This document shows, piece by piece, positions 16,682 to 27,280 of a stretch of 64,000 nucleotides of DNA. The stretch comes from PALSA-1316 sp964499365 (GTDB taxonomy: Bacteria > Nitrospirota > Thermodesulfovibrionia > Thermodesulfovibrionales > UBA6898), in assembly GCA_964499365.1 (NCBI GenBank), contig CAZCKU010000007.1, positions 124,001 through 188,000 of the forward strand. Direction: 5' to 3'. The stretch's first letter is position 1; each line of letters opens with the position of its first letter. The position numbers and the translations under genes are program-made. A model generated the notes under the pieces. That model was not told the origin of the DNA. It ran no database searches and saw only the letters and a program-made list of their open reading frames with translations.

Positions 16682-18235
16682 ATGGTCGAAAGAAAGATCT
16701 CACCACATAAGGGCTTCTGGCGTTCCGAAACCGGCATCCTCGCGATCTGTGTTGTTGGCCTGTTTTCCCTGGGTCTCGTCCTCGTCATCAACTACGTCTG
16801 GGAACAGCAGGTGCAGGACTTTGTGGTTGTCGATGCCACGGCTGATCTTCGCAGAGGCCTGACCACCCTCCATCTGACCTTCGAAGAGTATCTCGGCGGC
16901 GACACCTCTGTTGATCCGGATAAGACACGGGAGGGCTTCGCCAGGGCGAAGAAACTGGGGCAGATCCTGCTGACCGGGGGGACGATGGAGGAAGGATTTT
17001 CGATGCGGCCCCTGGAGGACCCTCGCCTGCGCAAGCTTGCCGGCGAGATAAACGTCCTTATGGATAAGCTGGAGCAGCAACTGGCCGTCCGCCTGCGGAG
17101 GGCCCAGACAGGGGCTGCGGGAGCTCCGGATGACCGGGAATATCACCGGCTGCTTGATGCGATCCTGACAAAGGCAGGGGAGATAGAAGAGGAGGTCGAA
17201 AAGGACATTGTCGCGTCGATGGCCAATTTCAAAAAACTGTACAGGCTCATCCTGCTTGTGTGGGGAACGATCATAGCCGGGACCGCAGCGGGTTTCGGCA
17301 TACTCTCAAAGAGACGGCGGCGCTCCGAAAAAGAACTCGAGACCAGCGAGGAAAAATACCGGTCGCTGGTCGACTCAACCGAGGACTCGATCTATCTTGT
17401 CGACGAGGCCTGCAATTATCTTTTCATAAACAGGAATCACCGGAAGCGGATCGGGGTCGAGGATGAGTCGTATACCGGGAAGAACTACGCCTCTTTCCAT
17501 AACCCCGAGGAGACTGAGGTCTTCAGAAACAGGATCGCCCAGGTCTTCAGGACGGGCGACTCCTCCCAGTTTGAGCACCAGAGCCTCAGGGACGGCAGAT
17601 TCTTCATCCAGACGTTCAGCCCGGTGAGGAACGCCGCGGGAAATATTACGGCGGTCACGGTCGTCTCAAAGAACATCTCCGACCGCAGGCAGATGGAGAA
17701 CGAACTCAGGGCGCTTTCGCTGACCGATGAACTGACCGGCCTGTACAACAGACGGGGCTTTCTGACCCTCGCCGAACAGCAGATCAGGATTGCGAACCGT
17801 CTCAAAAAGAAGCTGTACCTGCTTGCCGCAGATCTCGACGACCTGAAGGTCATCAACGATACCTTCGGCCATCAGGAAGGGGATTCCGCCCTGGTGGAGA
17901 CGGCCGGCATCCTCAGGGAAAATTTCAGGGAGTCCGATATCATAGCCCGCATCGGGGGCGATGAATTCGTGGTCATGCCGATCGAGATGAGCAACGACAG
18001 GTCTGATATTATTCTGAACCGTCTCAGCCAGGGGTTTGAAAAGAACAATCAGAAAAACAGTCTGCGGTACCGGATATCGATCAGCGCCGGCATCACCTGG
18101 TATGACCCGGAACAGCCCGTCTCGATCGATCAGCTGCTCGCGACAGCAGATAATTCCATGTACGAACAGAAAAAACTCAGGAAACTCTCCCAGGGACTGC
18201 CCCATAGTGGTCCGGCCCCGGGTGGACGGCCCTGA
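16682..18235 (+). CDS. Membrane PAS-GGDEF diguanylate cyclase
   Basis: 517 residues: transmembrane helix (about 18-37), a periplasmic helical sensor region of about 150 residues, a second helix (about 188-208), a PAS domain (about 225-340) and a C-terminal GGDEF domain with SLTDELTGLYNRRGF and an intact RIGGDEFVVM near residue 424. It should make cyclic di-GMP. An RxxD inhibitory site is not obvious. The last 59 bases overlap, tail to tail, the end of the solute-binding protein gene on the other strand. Its signal is unknown. Confidence 0.9.
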   Translation: MVERKISPHKGFWRSETGILAICVVGLFSLGLVLVINYVWEQQVQDFVVVDATADLRRGLTTLHLTFEEYLGGDTSVDPDKTREGFARAKKLGQILLTGGTMEEGFSMRPLEDPRLRKLAGEINVLMDKLEQQLAVRLRRAQTGAAGAPDDREYHRLLDAILTKAGEIEEEVEKDIVASMANFKKLYRLILLVWGTIIAGTAAGFGILSKRRRRSEKELETSEEKYRSLVDSTEDSIYLVDEACNYLFINRNHRKRIGVEDESYTGKNYASFHNPEETEVFRNRIAQVFRTGDSSQFEHQSLRDGRFFIQTFSPVRNAAGNITAVTVVSKNISDRRQMENELRALSLTDELTGLYNRRGFLTLAEQQIRIANRLKKKLYLLAADLDDLKVINDTFGHQEGDSALVETAGILRENFRESDIIARIGGDEFVVMPIEMSNDRSDIILNRLSQGFEKNNQKNSLRYRISISAGITWYDPEQPVSIDQLLATADNSMYEQKKLRKLSQGLPHSGPAPGGRP

Positions 18236-19121
18236 TCAGCGAATCGTCAAAGATTTCTTCCCGGGTGATTTCTCTTTTGATATAGCCCAGCCGCCTCAGG
18301 CAGCTCACAAAATCGAGCGTCGACTGCATATAATCCCCGGTCAACGCAGCGCAGTATTTCGGAGAAACCTGCAGGGTCTCAAGGACAAAGCCGGAATCGA
18401 TGAAGCCGACGAAGCCCGCTATAATCTCAGAGGCCTCCTCGGGGTGGTGTCTGAGAAACGCTGCTGCCTCCTCGTGAAGGGCGAGAAACTCCAGAATGGC
18501 AGCGCGCTCCTTCATCAGAAAGTCCTTCCCGGCCACAATACCATAACTCGGATTGTTGGGCCAGACATGTGACGGGGGGCAGAGAAGCTGAAAACCTGCA
18601 AAGCGGCGCAGGGCGACCGCAAGCGCGGGAGTGCCCACCGCAGCTGTCACAAGCCCCTTGACCGCCGCCTCGGTTATCTGGTCTGACCAGGCGAAGTTGC
18701 GCACCGTCACGCTGTCCCGCAAGCCGCCGCGGTCGAGGAGTTCCGCCAGGATAACATCATGGATCGAGCCCTTGCCCGGTACGCCGATCGTCTGCCCCCT
18801 GAACTGTCCGAGGGCTGCCTGCGGATCAGCAGTCGACGCAGACCCTGCCTGCGGACTGCGGCAACTGATGACCGTACCTTCAACATGCCCCCCGGCAATA
18901 CAGGTGACCGGCAGACCGCGGTCTATGCCGATTATTGCGGGAGGAAGGCCGATATAGGCGAGATCAATCTCGTTTCTTTCGAAGGCCTCGACGAGGGCCG
19001 GGCCCGTTCCGTGGAGTCTCCATTCAACAGCGATGCCCAGACGCTGCTCAATATCCGCCCGTGCCATGAGCAGCACCGCGGTATGATAGAACGTCGAGAG
19101 ATGCCCGATCCTCACCTTCAT
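18177..19121 (-). CDS. NrtA/SsuA-type substrate-binding protein, no signal peptide
   Basis: 314 residues with the periplasmic-binding fold of nitrate, sulfonate and thiamine-precursor receptors: KVRIGHLSTFYHTAVLLMA, EIDLAYIGLPPAII, FRGQTIGVPGKGSIHDVIL and GFVLETLQVSPKYC. The N-terminus starts directly at the first strand, so no export signal is seen; no permease or ATPase gene is nearby. It may bind its ligand in the cytoplasm or be misplaced from a transporter encoded elsewhere. It lies 22 bases after the 158-residue gene and was probably co-transcribed with it. Its 3' end overlaps the GGDEF gene. Confidence 0.75.
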   Translation of the reverse strand: MKVRIGHLSTFYHTAVLLMARADIEQRLGIAVEWRLHGTGPALVEAFERNEIDLAYIGLPPAIIGIDRGLPVTCIAGGHVEGTVISCRSPQAGSASTADPQAALGQFRGQTIGVPGKGSIHDVILAELLDRGGLRDSVTVRNFAWSDQITEAAVKGLVTAAVGTPALAVALRRFAGFQLLCPPSHVWPNNPSYGIVAGKDFLMKERAAILEFLALHEEAAAFLRHHPEEASEIIAGFVGFIDSGFVLETLQVSPKYCAALTGDYMQSTLDFVSCLRRLGYIKREITREEIFDDSLIRAVHPGPDHYGAVPGRVS

Positions 19122-19143
19122 CCGCTCAGGCAGGACCCGCGAG

Positions 19144-19620
19144 TCATCCCTGCCATCTCTTCTTCTTCACCCCCGCGGCCTGCAGCAGTGCCTCGGCAGC
19201 ATGCAGGGTATTCGTAATGGTATCGTCGACCGGATGACCGAAATTCCCCTGATCGAATATCGGGATATGGAGTGTGACATCAGGGCGCATGCCCCGCTCG
19301 GCAGAATACGTAAGCGCACCTTCCTCGACGATCATGGATTCACACATATGGACCGGGTTGCAGGTATTCGAAAGTGCCTCGGCAACCCTCCGGAGGTCAC
19401 GCTCAGCGCCCCGGTACTCGGGAGAGTCCGGCGTGGCCCCGTGCGACGCAGGGGTAAACGTGGCATAAAGGTTCAGCTGATACCCTATCTGGACCAGCGA
19501 GCCCGTGCGGGCAGGGATATAATAAGGTTCAGTGTCATAGCAGATCCTGCGAAGAGTCACGACTGCGGCGAGTTCGTCCGCATCCCGGAACAGCCCCTTT
19601 ATATTGATCGTCGCATCCAT
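19144..19620 (-). CDS. Unrecognised 158-aa protein paired with the binding protein
   Basis: No family recognised. The protein is soluble, without signal or membrane segments. It begins MDATINIKGLFRDADELAAV and has two cysteines in a row of conserved-looking residues (NTCNPVHMCES). Coding character is good: GC-rich third positions like its neighbours and a start next to GGATC. It is upstream of, and almost contiguous with, the solute-binding protein gene, which suggests a joint role. Confidence 0.6.
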   Translation of the reverse strand: MDATINIKGLFRDADELAAVVTLRRICYDTEPYYIPARTGSLVQIGYQLNLYATFTPASHGATPDSPEYRGAERDLRRVAEALSNTCNPVHMCESMIVEEGALTYSAERGMRPDVTLHIPIFDQGNFGHPVDDTITNTLHAAEALLQAAGVKKKRWQG

Positions 19621-19672
19621 GGTTGATCCAGGCGTTACACGGCAGAAGAGAGCGGCAAGAGAGCCGGGTGCC

Positions 19673-20251
19673 CTACACAGCCTTCTTCTTCAGCTTGCCA
19701 AAGCGGGTGAGAAGAAAATCATACTTATGTTTGAGGTCAACGATAGACCGGAGCAGAACCGCGTACAAAGGGTTGAGCCTGAGATAGGGCTTGAGGGTAT
19801 TTGCCATCTTAACCAGGTTGGCCTCACATTCCTCAACACAGTCTGAGGTTATGTCCTTGACCGACTCATCATACGAAAAGAAGATCTCGAGATAAATATC
19901 GGTCACCAGGCAGAACTCGTTCAGGATTGTCTGGGTGATTGCTTCATCCTGGGAGATCCTCTTCTTCCTGAGACGGCGCATGAATTCAACATGCTCGGCC
20001 TGGATATTCTTCAACTGCTTGATAATCGCCTTAAGGTCATTCGGCGTCCGGTTGAAGAGATTCTTATAGACATAGGTCTTGGCAATCTTCTTCCAGTGTT
20101 TCAGGTGATTTTTCTTCCACTCGGCCATATCGTTCCAGAACAGGACCAATGCCGGATCAAAGTCCTCACGCTTCGCGAAGAGGCTGTAGGTCTCGTAGGC
20201 AAGCTCATCAAGCCTTCTGCCCATATCTATAATTTCCTTAATTTCTTTCAT
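19673..20251 (-). CDS. Ferritin-like helical protein with degenerate metal ligands
   Basis: 192 residues, all helical. LDELAYETYSLFAKRE and FWNDMAEWKKNHLKHWKKI resemble the first two helices of rubrerythrin/ferritin-like proteins. At the position of the second-helix ExxH ligand pair the glutamate is replaced by lysine, while the histidine remains, so a normal di-iron site is unlikely. The C-terminal half (EANLVKMANTLKPYLRLNPL) is not recognised. It stands alone between two intergenic gaps. The fold is inferred from pattern only. Confidence 0.5.
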   Translation of the reverse strand: MKEIKEIIDMGRRLDELAYETYSLFAKREDFDPALVLFWNDMAEWKKNHLKHWKKIAKTYVYKNLFNRTPNDLKAIIKQLKNIQAEHVEFMRRLRKKRISQDEAITQTILNEFCLVTDIYLEIFFSYDESVKDITSDCVEECEANLVKMANTLKPYLRLNPLYAVLLRSIVDLKHKYDFLLTRFGKLKKKAV

Positions 20252-20357
20252 GCAGTGTCAATAACGGAAGAAATGTCCCGATTCTGTTCAGATTTAAAAT
20301 GATACCATAAAGATTACCATATTGCAGTGCAAAAATATAGAATTATCTTGGCTGGTG

Positions 20358-20381
20358 GGTATCCCCCGCACGGGGGATACC
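20358..20381. repeat. GC-rich perfect hairpin
   Basis: An inverted repeat with 10-11 bp arms (GGTATCCCCCG and its complement) around a 2-4 base loop, 27 bases past the end of the 96-aa gene. No T-run follows on either strand, so it is not a standard intrinsic terminator; it may be a binding site or an RNA-stabilising structure. Confidence 0.5.
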
Positions 20382-20407
20382 GCATACGGATACTGCTGAT
20401 AAAAAAC

Positions 20408-20698
20408 CTAGCGGATGAAACAGGACGACTCCCGGGAATACCCTGCCCGGAGTTTCCACTCCCGTGCAACAGCAGTCGGGGGGGCCGGGGGACTGCTCTT
20501 CTGGTAGTCAATGACCTCCTTCACCATCCGGAGAAGCCTCACCTGCTCCAGAAGACTCATGCCTGCCATTTCGGCGCAGGCCCTGAATTCACCCGTACTA
20601 AAAAAATCTCGACTCTCCCTGCTGTGCTCATTGCTCCAGAGATCCTCGATTGACTGCAGAATTATCCCTTCAGCGAGACTCTTGACACCCATGACCAT
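20408..20698 (-). CDS. Unknown 96-aa protein
   Basis: Not recognised. A helical segment (ILQSIEDLWSNEHSRESRDF, then CAEMAGMSLLEQVRLLRMVKEVI) precedes a basic, Pro-rich tail. AAGGGG lies 4-10 bases before two possible ATG starts (20698 and 20692). It begins 18 bases after the response regulator stop on the same strand, so it is probably the third gene of that transcript. Confidence 0.55.
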   Translation of the reverse strand: MVMGVKSLAEGIILQSIEDLWSNEHSRESRDFFSTGEFRACAEMAGMSLLEQVRLLRMVKEVIDYQKSSPPAPPTAVAREWKLRAGYSRESSCFIR

Positions 20699-20716
20699 GA
20701 CCCCTTTCTCTTACAT

Positions 20717-21286
20717 TCATACCGAATACCTGCGAACCGTTTCAACGAGCTGCTGGTGGATAAGGGGTTTCTTGATGCGGTCATTAACCCCCGCCCTCTC
20801 GGCCTCGTTCTTTTTATATCCATCAAATCCTGTGGTCAGCATAACAATCGGAATCGAGAAACTATAGGGCCTGCTCCTGAGTTCCTTTGTCAGCATGATG
20901 CCGTCCATCTGCGGCATGCGAAGATCGGTGATGACCATGTCGATCGACTCCCCGGTCATCTTGTCGAGGGCATCCCTGCCGTGCACCGCCTCTACGACCG
21001 TATGTCCCTCTGTCCTCAGAATCAGGGAGATCAACTGGCGTATCGTTTCCTCATCGTCGACGATCATGATATTCTTGGCTGCGCCCCCTTTGCTGCTGCC
21101 TGCGACATGAGCATCGGCCGGCATCGGCTGAATGCCGAGATAAAAAGGACAGCGGGCATGACGGGCGGTCCTGCAATACTCATCAAGCTCAAAAAGGCTC
21201 GGTACGTACGGCCGGTCCCCGGCCTTGCAGGAGCAGACCAGCAGACTCACCAGGTGAGGACATTTAATCATGCAGTCACGCATTGC
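20717..21286 (-). CDS. Response regulator with N-terminal cysteine-rich segment
   Basis: About 189 residues. Residues 1-53 hold six cysteines (CMIKCPHL, VCSCKAGDRPYVPS, EYCRTARHARCPFY), a likely metal or Fe-S module. A receiver domain follows (NIMIVDDEETIRQL, phospho-acceptor in MVITDLRMPQMDG, IKKPL near the end). There is no output domain. The ATG at 21286 overlaps the end of the upstream Cys-rich gene by 11 bases; a second ATG at 21274 is possible. The combination suggests redox or metal input to a diffusible response regulator. The cysteine module is seen directly; its function is inference. Confidence 0.75.
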   Translation of the reverse strand, partial: AMRDCMIKCPHLVSLLVCSCKAGDRPYVPSLFELDEYCRTARHARCPFYLGIQPMPADAHVAGSSKGGAAKNIMIVDDEETIRQLISLILRTEGHTVVEAVHGRDALDKMTGESIDMVITDLRMPQMDGIMLTKELRSRPYSFSIPIVMLTTGFDGYKKNEAERAGVNDRIKKPLIHQQLVETVRRYSV

Positions 21287-21533
21287 CGATATGCCTGCAG
21301 TAGATTTCGCATTTTTGAAAATCTCCACCGCAAAAGAGAATGGTAGATTCCACGACCATGCTGCTGCTGCTGGCACAGTAGCAGTCCTCAAACGGCTTCG
21401 AGACGAAGGGACAGAGCACCGGCGAAGAATAATGCGGTAAAACCACGTTTTCTCCCTCCAACCGTGAGCCCCTGCTGCTAAGCCTTGCTTCACGTATATC
21501 ATTTGCGATTATCTGCTGTTTGTCAGGCATCAT
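21276..21533 (-). CDS. Small cysteine-rich protein coupled to the response regulator
   Basis: About 85 residues, no signal peptide. The second half has CPFVSKPFEDCYC and CGGDFQKCEIYC, six cysteines spaced as pairs. Short proteins with a CPF-x5-DCYC/CEIY pattern occur in related genomes, function unknown to me. The stop lies inside the start of the response regulator gene, so translation is coupled. Start is ATG at 21533 or 21530; no good ribosome-binding site is visible. Confidence 0.6.
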   Translation of the reverse strand: MMPDKQQIIANDIREARLSSRGSRLEGENVVLPHYSSPVLCPFVSKPFEDCYCASSSSMVVESTILFCGGDFQKCEIYCRHIGNA

Positions 21534-21670
21534 GAATATTTATGTAAGCACGAATTATGCCAGTTACGCGTTGCTGGGAATTAACAATTAGAATCAATCT
21601 GTTATATGATCAGAATGGGATCATTGCAGAGAAATGGCTCGACAGGTGAGGCAGAATATGGTGCGACACA

Positions 21671-21699
21671 TGCCACAAAAGTGTGGCATGCCACACTTT
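21671..21699. repeat. Palindromic TGCCACA repeat block
   Basis: A 22-bp perfect palindrome (21678-21699, centre TGTGGCA-TGCCACA) is preceded by another TGCCACA at 21671-21677, giving three half-sites in 25 bases. It lies 15 bases beyond the sigma-54 regulator stop codon. It could be a terminator hairpin for that gene or an operator; on the minus strand a TTTT follows the palindrome. Confidence 0.45.
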
Positions 21700-21713
21700 A
21701 TAGAGGCCGACGG

Positions 21714-23418
<1,705 letters not shown>

Positions 23419-23429
<11 letters not shown>

Positions 23430-26400
23430 GGTCCCCTCCCAACGGCAGTTCTAAGATCAGGTCCGTAAAAACGCCTTCACGGCTCTCGATACGAAGTCTT
23501 CCCCCGTGGTCCCGTATGATCCCGTGGCTGATGCTGAGGCCGAGCCCGGTCCCTTCTCCGGCCGGCTTCGTTGAGAAGAACGGGTTCATCACCCTGTCGA
23601 GGATGTCTGCAGAAATACCGCTGCCGTGGTCACGGACAACGACCCTGACATACGGCATGCCATCGATCTCCGCTTCGCCGCCGTTCACGTCAATAATCTT
23701 GTCTTCGTGGGCATCAGGGTATTTCTGGTTCAGGGCATACCGCGCATTGCTCAGAACATTGAGAATCACCTGCTGTATCTGCTGCGCGTTCACCCATACC
23801 CTGGGCAGGCCCGCCGGAAGCTCAATCCTCAGGCTGATCCCGTCCTTCTTGATCTGGGCCTCGGTAAGCGTGATCGAATCCCTCAGTATCTTCTCGAACG
23901 GGACCAGGGCCTTGTCCTCACGCCGCTCACGGGCAAAGGAGAGAAGACTTCTGACGATGCCGGCGATCCGCTCCCCCTCACGGACAATGCGCTTTGCAAT
24001 GTCATGCTCCCGTGACACCTCGGGGTTCTTGTTCACGAGAAGCTGCGCATAGTTGATGATCCCGGTAATGGGGTTGTTTATCTCATGGGCAACGCCGGCT
24101 GACAGCTCGCCAAGCGACGCGAGATGTCCTGCCCGCATTGCTTCGGCCTGCAGCATGGTCTTCTCGGTTATGTCACTGGAGACGACAATCACGCTCTGGA
24201 CAACGCCCGAGTCGTCTTTCATCGGGAATGCCCTGCGCTCATAGAGCCGGCCGTTCAGTGTCACCGGAGAGAAGCCGTGGGGCCGTCCGGTGCTGAAGCT
24301 CGCCAGGGCTCCGCACTCCTCACAGGGGGTGTCCCGATCAAACCAGATCATGTGGCACTTCTCGCCGGGGATGGTGGAAACGTCTTTCCCGATCCGCGCC
24401 GCGAAGGCCTTGTTCGCCCAGAGGACCTGGAGATCGGGGGATATCAGCAGCAACTCGTCCGCCATCGCATCGAGGAGCGTATGAAACTCCTGTGAGAGTC
24501 TCCGGTATTTCGACTCGTTCTCCTTCAGCGTCTCTTCAGCGTTCTTCCTGAAGTTGATTTCGTTCGTCAGGAGCTGCACGGCAGTTTTCAGTTCGGCCGT
24601 ACGCTCCTCAACAAGCAGCTCCAGCTGTCCCCGGTGTTTGCGCAATTCCTCCTCCGCAAATTTGCGGGCTGATATATCACGGTCAATGGCCAGTATATAG
24701 GGTCTGCCGCCCAATTGTACCATTCTGGCGGAAACCTCGACCGGGAAGACTGTCCCATCCTTCCGTATATGCTGGATCTCAAACTTGGCCGCTCCGCCCC
24801 CCCTGATCTCCGCCGTAATATCAGGAAGTTTTGCCCTGTCATCCGGATGGTCGAGAAAGTGTATCGGCTTCCCGATCAACTCCGGCAGCGGATAGCCGTT
24901 CATGGCTGACGCCGCCAGGTTTGCATCAATAATCACCGGTCCGTCTTCAGGGGAAGGGTCCAGAAGAAAGATACCGTCCGAGGCGAGGTTGAAGAGTGAA
25001 TGAAACCGCTCCTCACTGTCGCGCCGCGCATCCTGGGCCTGCAGCCGCTCACGGACCTCAAGCCGGAGACGCTGGTTTGCATCGGTCAACTCGCGCGTCC
25101 TCTCTTCCACAAGGTCAGCGAGCCGTTCATGGTAGGTCTTCAGCTCGGCCTCCGCCTTCTTGCGCTGGGTTATATCCGTGAAGATACCCACGATCCGGTT
25201 GATCCGGCCCCGGCTGTCGTACAGGGGGTTCAGCACACCGTACCACGTGACCTGCCGGCCGTCCAGGCGGACCCGCTCCGACTCATAGGAATACCGCATA
25301 CCCTGTTGCACCTGTTTCAGAAACGCTTCCGTCGCCGGCATCGTCCGGTCCGGCCAGATCTCATGGACCATTCTTCCGACTATTTCGTCTTCGGAAAGAC
25401 CGGTCTGCAGAATACCGGACCGGTTGACCGACAGACACCGTCCCTCGGCAGTAAAGAGTGCTACACAGTTGGGAGACCCCTCGACAAGGCTGCGGTAATG
25501 GCGTTCGGACGTAGCAATCTTGGCCTCTGAATCCCTGGTAAAATAAATAATAGCAAAGAGGACGACCGCCATACTGAAAAAAACGAGCGTCGTAAATATC
25601 GAAAAGAGTCTGAAGGCCTTTATGTGCCCTGTAGAACTCAGCAGGATCAGCGACCAGTTGTTATGTCCGAGCGACCGCTGCATGATCAGAAGCCTCTGAC
25701 CGTCGAGGGAGACAAACCTGTCATTCCCGCTCCCGCGCTGCATCAGCGGCACAAACGGACCGGGGCCAAACTGACCCGAAACCGCCAGCTCCTGCTGCTC
25801 TCCTGAACTGAGCGGCCAGAGGCTCTTCCCGCGCAGATCGTCCCTGCTCGACAGAAAGATCAGACCGTGGGGGTCGACGAGAAAGCAGTATTCGTGCTTC
25901 TTGAAGGCCATCTCAATATCTGCCATATTCTTCCTGATCACCGCGACCCCGATTACTTTGTCTGCTGCATTTCTGACCGGGTAGTAGGCTATATGGAACC
26001 GGTCCAGCGTCGTCGCATCGACCATATAAAAGCTGGCAAACATGCCCTCGGTTGCCCTTCTGAAGTGCTGTGCAGAAATCCCCGTCTTCCTGAGCAAAAA
26101 CGAGGCTCCGGGCTCCCGGTCCGAAGAGAGGACGGTCCGGCCGCTCATATCCAGCAGCAAGGCCTCTGAGGCATCCGCATCCAGAATCCTCACGTACTGC
26201 TTCAAAATCGTGGCGGCACGCTCGCGGTCCGCCTCCGAACCGGTCACCATCACGTCCCGGACCGCCGGTTCATGGGCTATCCCGGTTGCCGCCTGCTCGG
26301 TGCTGCTCAGCTCGTCGGTAAAATGGTTGGCCAGGGCGCTTATATTGATGTTGCCGTCACGCAGTTCCTGCAACATAGCCTGCCTGCCCGCAAACCCTGT

Positions 26401-27168
26401 CAGGCCCCATCCGGCAAGGATAATGCCGATAAAGAGAATGGCCGGCAGCAGGACATTACGGGTCCTGAGACCCGCCCCCCCGATTTCATCGTCTTCTTCA
26501 GGCCGGTACTGCGAATACCCCCAGACAGACAGTGCGATACAGACGGCCAGCCCCCCCTTGATGGCCTGCACCGGCAGTCCGGACGCCAGATAGAAAATAG
26601 TGCTGTTCATGACGGAAGCAGGCCAGAAGGCCGCAGTATGCACAACGGTTCCGGCGATAACTGCGTAAAGGCCGAGAGAGATGCTGCTGCAGAGGAGCCA
26701 TTTTCTTCCGGCCAGACCGGTCTGCTGGGCGGTCCGGTACAAGGCCGCTGCCGCGAGCAGCCCGCCAATCAATCCAAAGGTGTAGCGGGAAGCCGCATCG
26801 ACCCCCTGGATGCCCTTTAAACCGCCAAGGACAGTCAGGAGTATGAGAGGAGCATAGAGGTACCTCGACCGGGCCTGCTGCGCCGGAGGCAAAAAGCCCC
26901 TCAGGCCAAATTCGAAGAGAAAGATAAACGAAAGGGATGACAGAATTATCCGCACCGTCTCCAGAGAAATGCTGACCGCATACCCAAGGCTAAAGATGCC
27001 GATCCATTCCTGCAGACCATGCAGACCGCCAAAAAAGCCGAACCATCTCCACGGCAAGACCGCTGATTTCTGTTTCTGCAGGGCGACAGAGATCACCGGC
27101 AGCATGACAAATGCCAGCCCGTAAAAGAAGAGGATATAGTCTATCTGGTTGCCGAAAAACTCGTTCAC
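23419..27168 (-). CDS. Large membrane histidine kinase, 1249 aa
   Basis: GTG start with GGAAGG a few bases upstream. Domains in order: seven or eight N-terminal transmembrane helices (1-230), another helix (about 240-260), a periplasmic CACHE-like domain (about 270-500), a helix (about 530-555), three PAS domains (about 570-690, 735-860, 905-1020, the last with the PAS-linked CHMIWFDRDTPCEEC), HisKA with phospho-His1028 in GVAHEINNPITG, and HATPase_c ending GTGLGLSISHGII. It pairs with the sigma-54 regulator, whose start it overlaps. The membrane-embedded N-terminus suggests a second sensory module beside the CACHE domain. Confidence 0.92.
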
Positions 27169-27280
27169 CCGGTATATTCCTTCCGCACTATTCGCCCTCC
27201 GCAGCGATAACCTTTATTAAAACAGATTCCATGACTATTTATGAAGACTGCCCGGATCTGACGACATGCTGCAGGGACAG

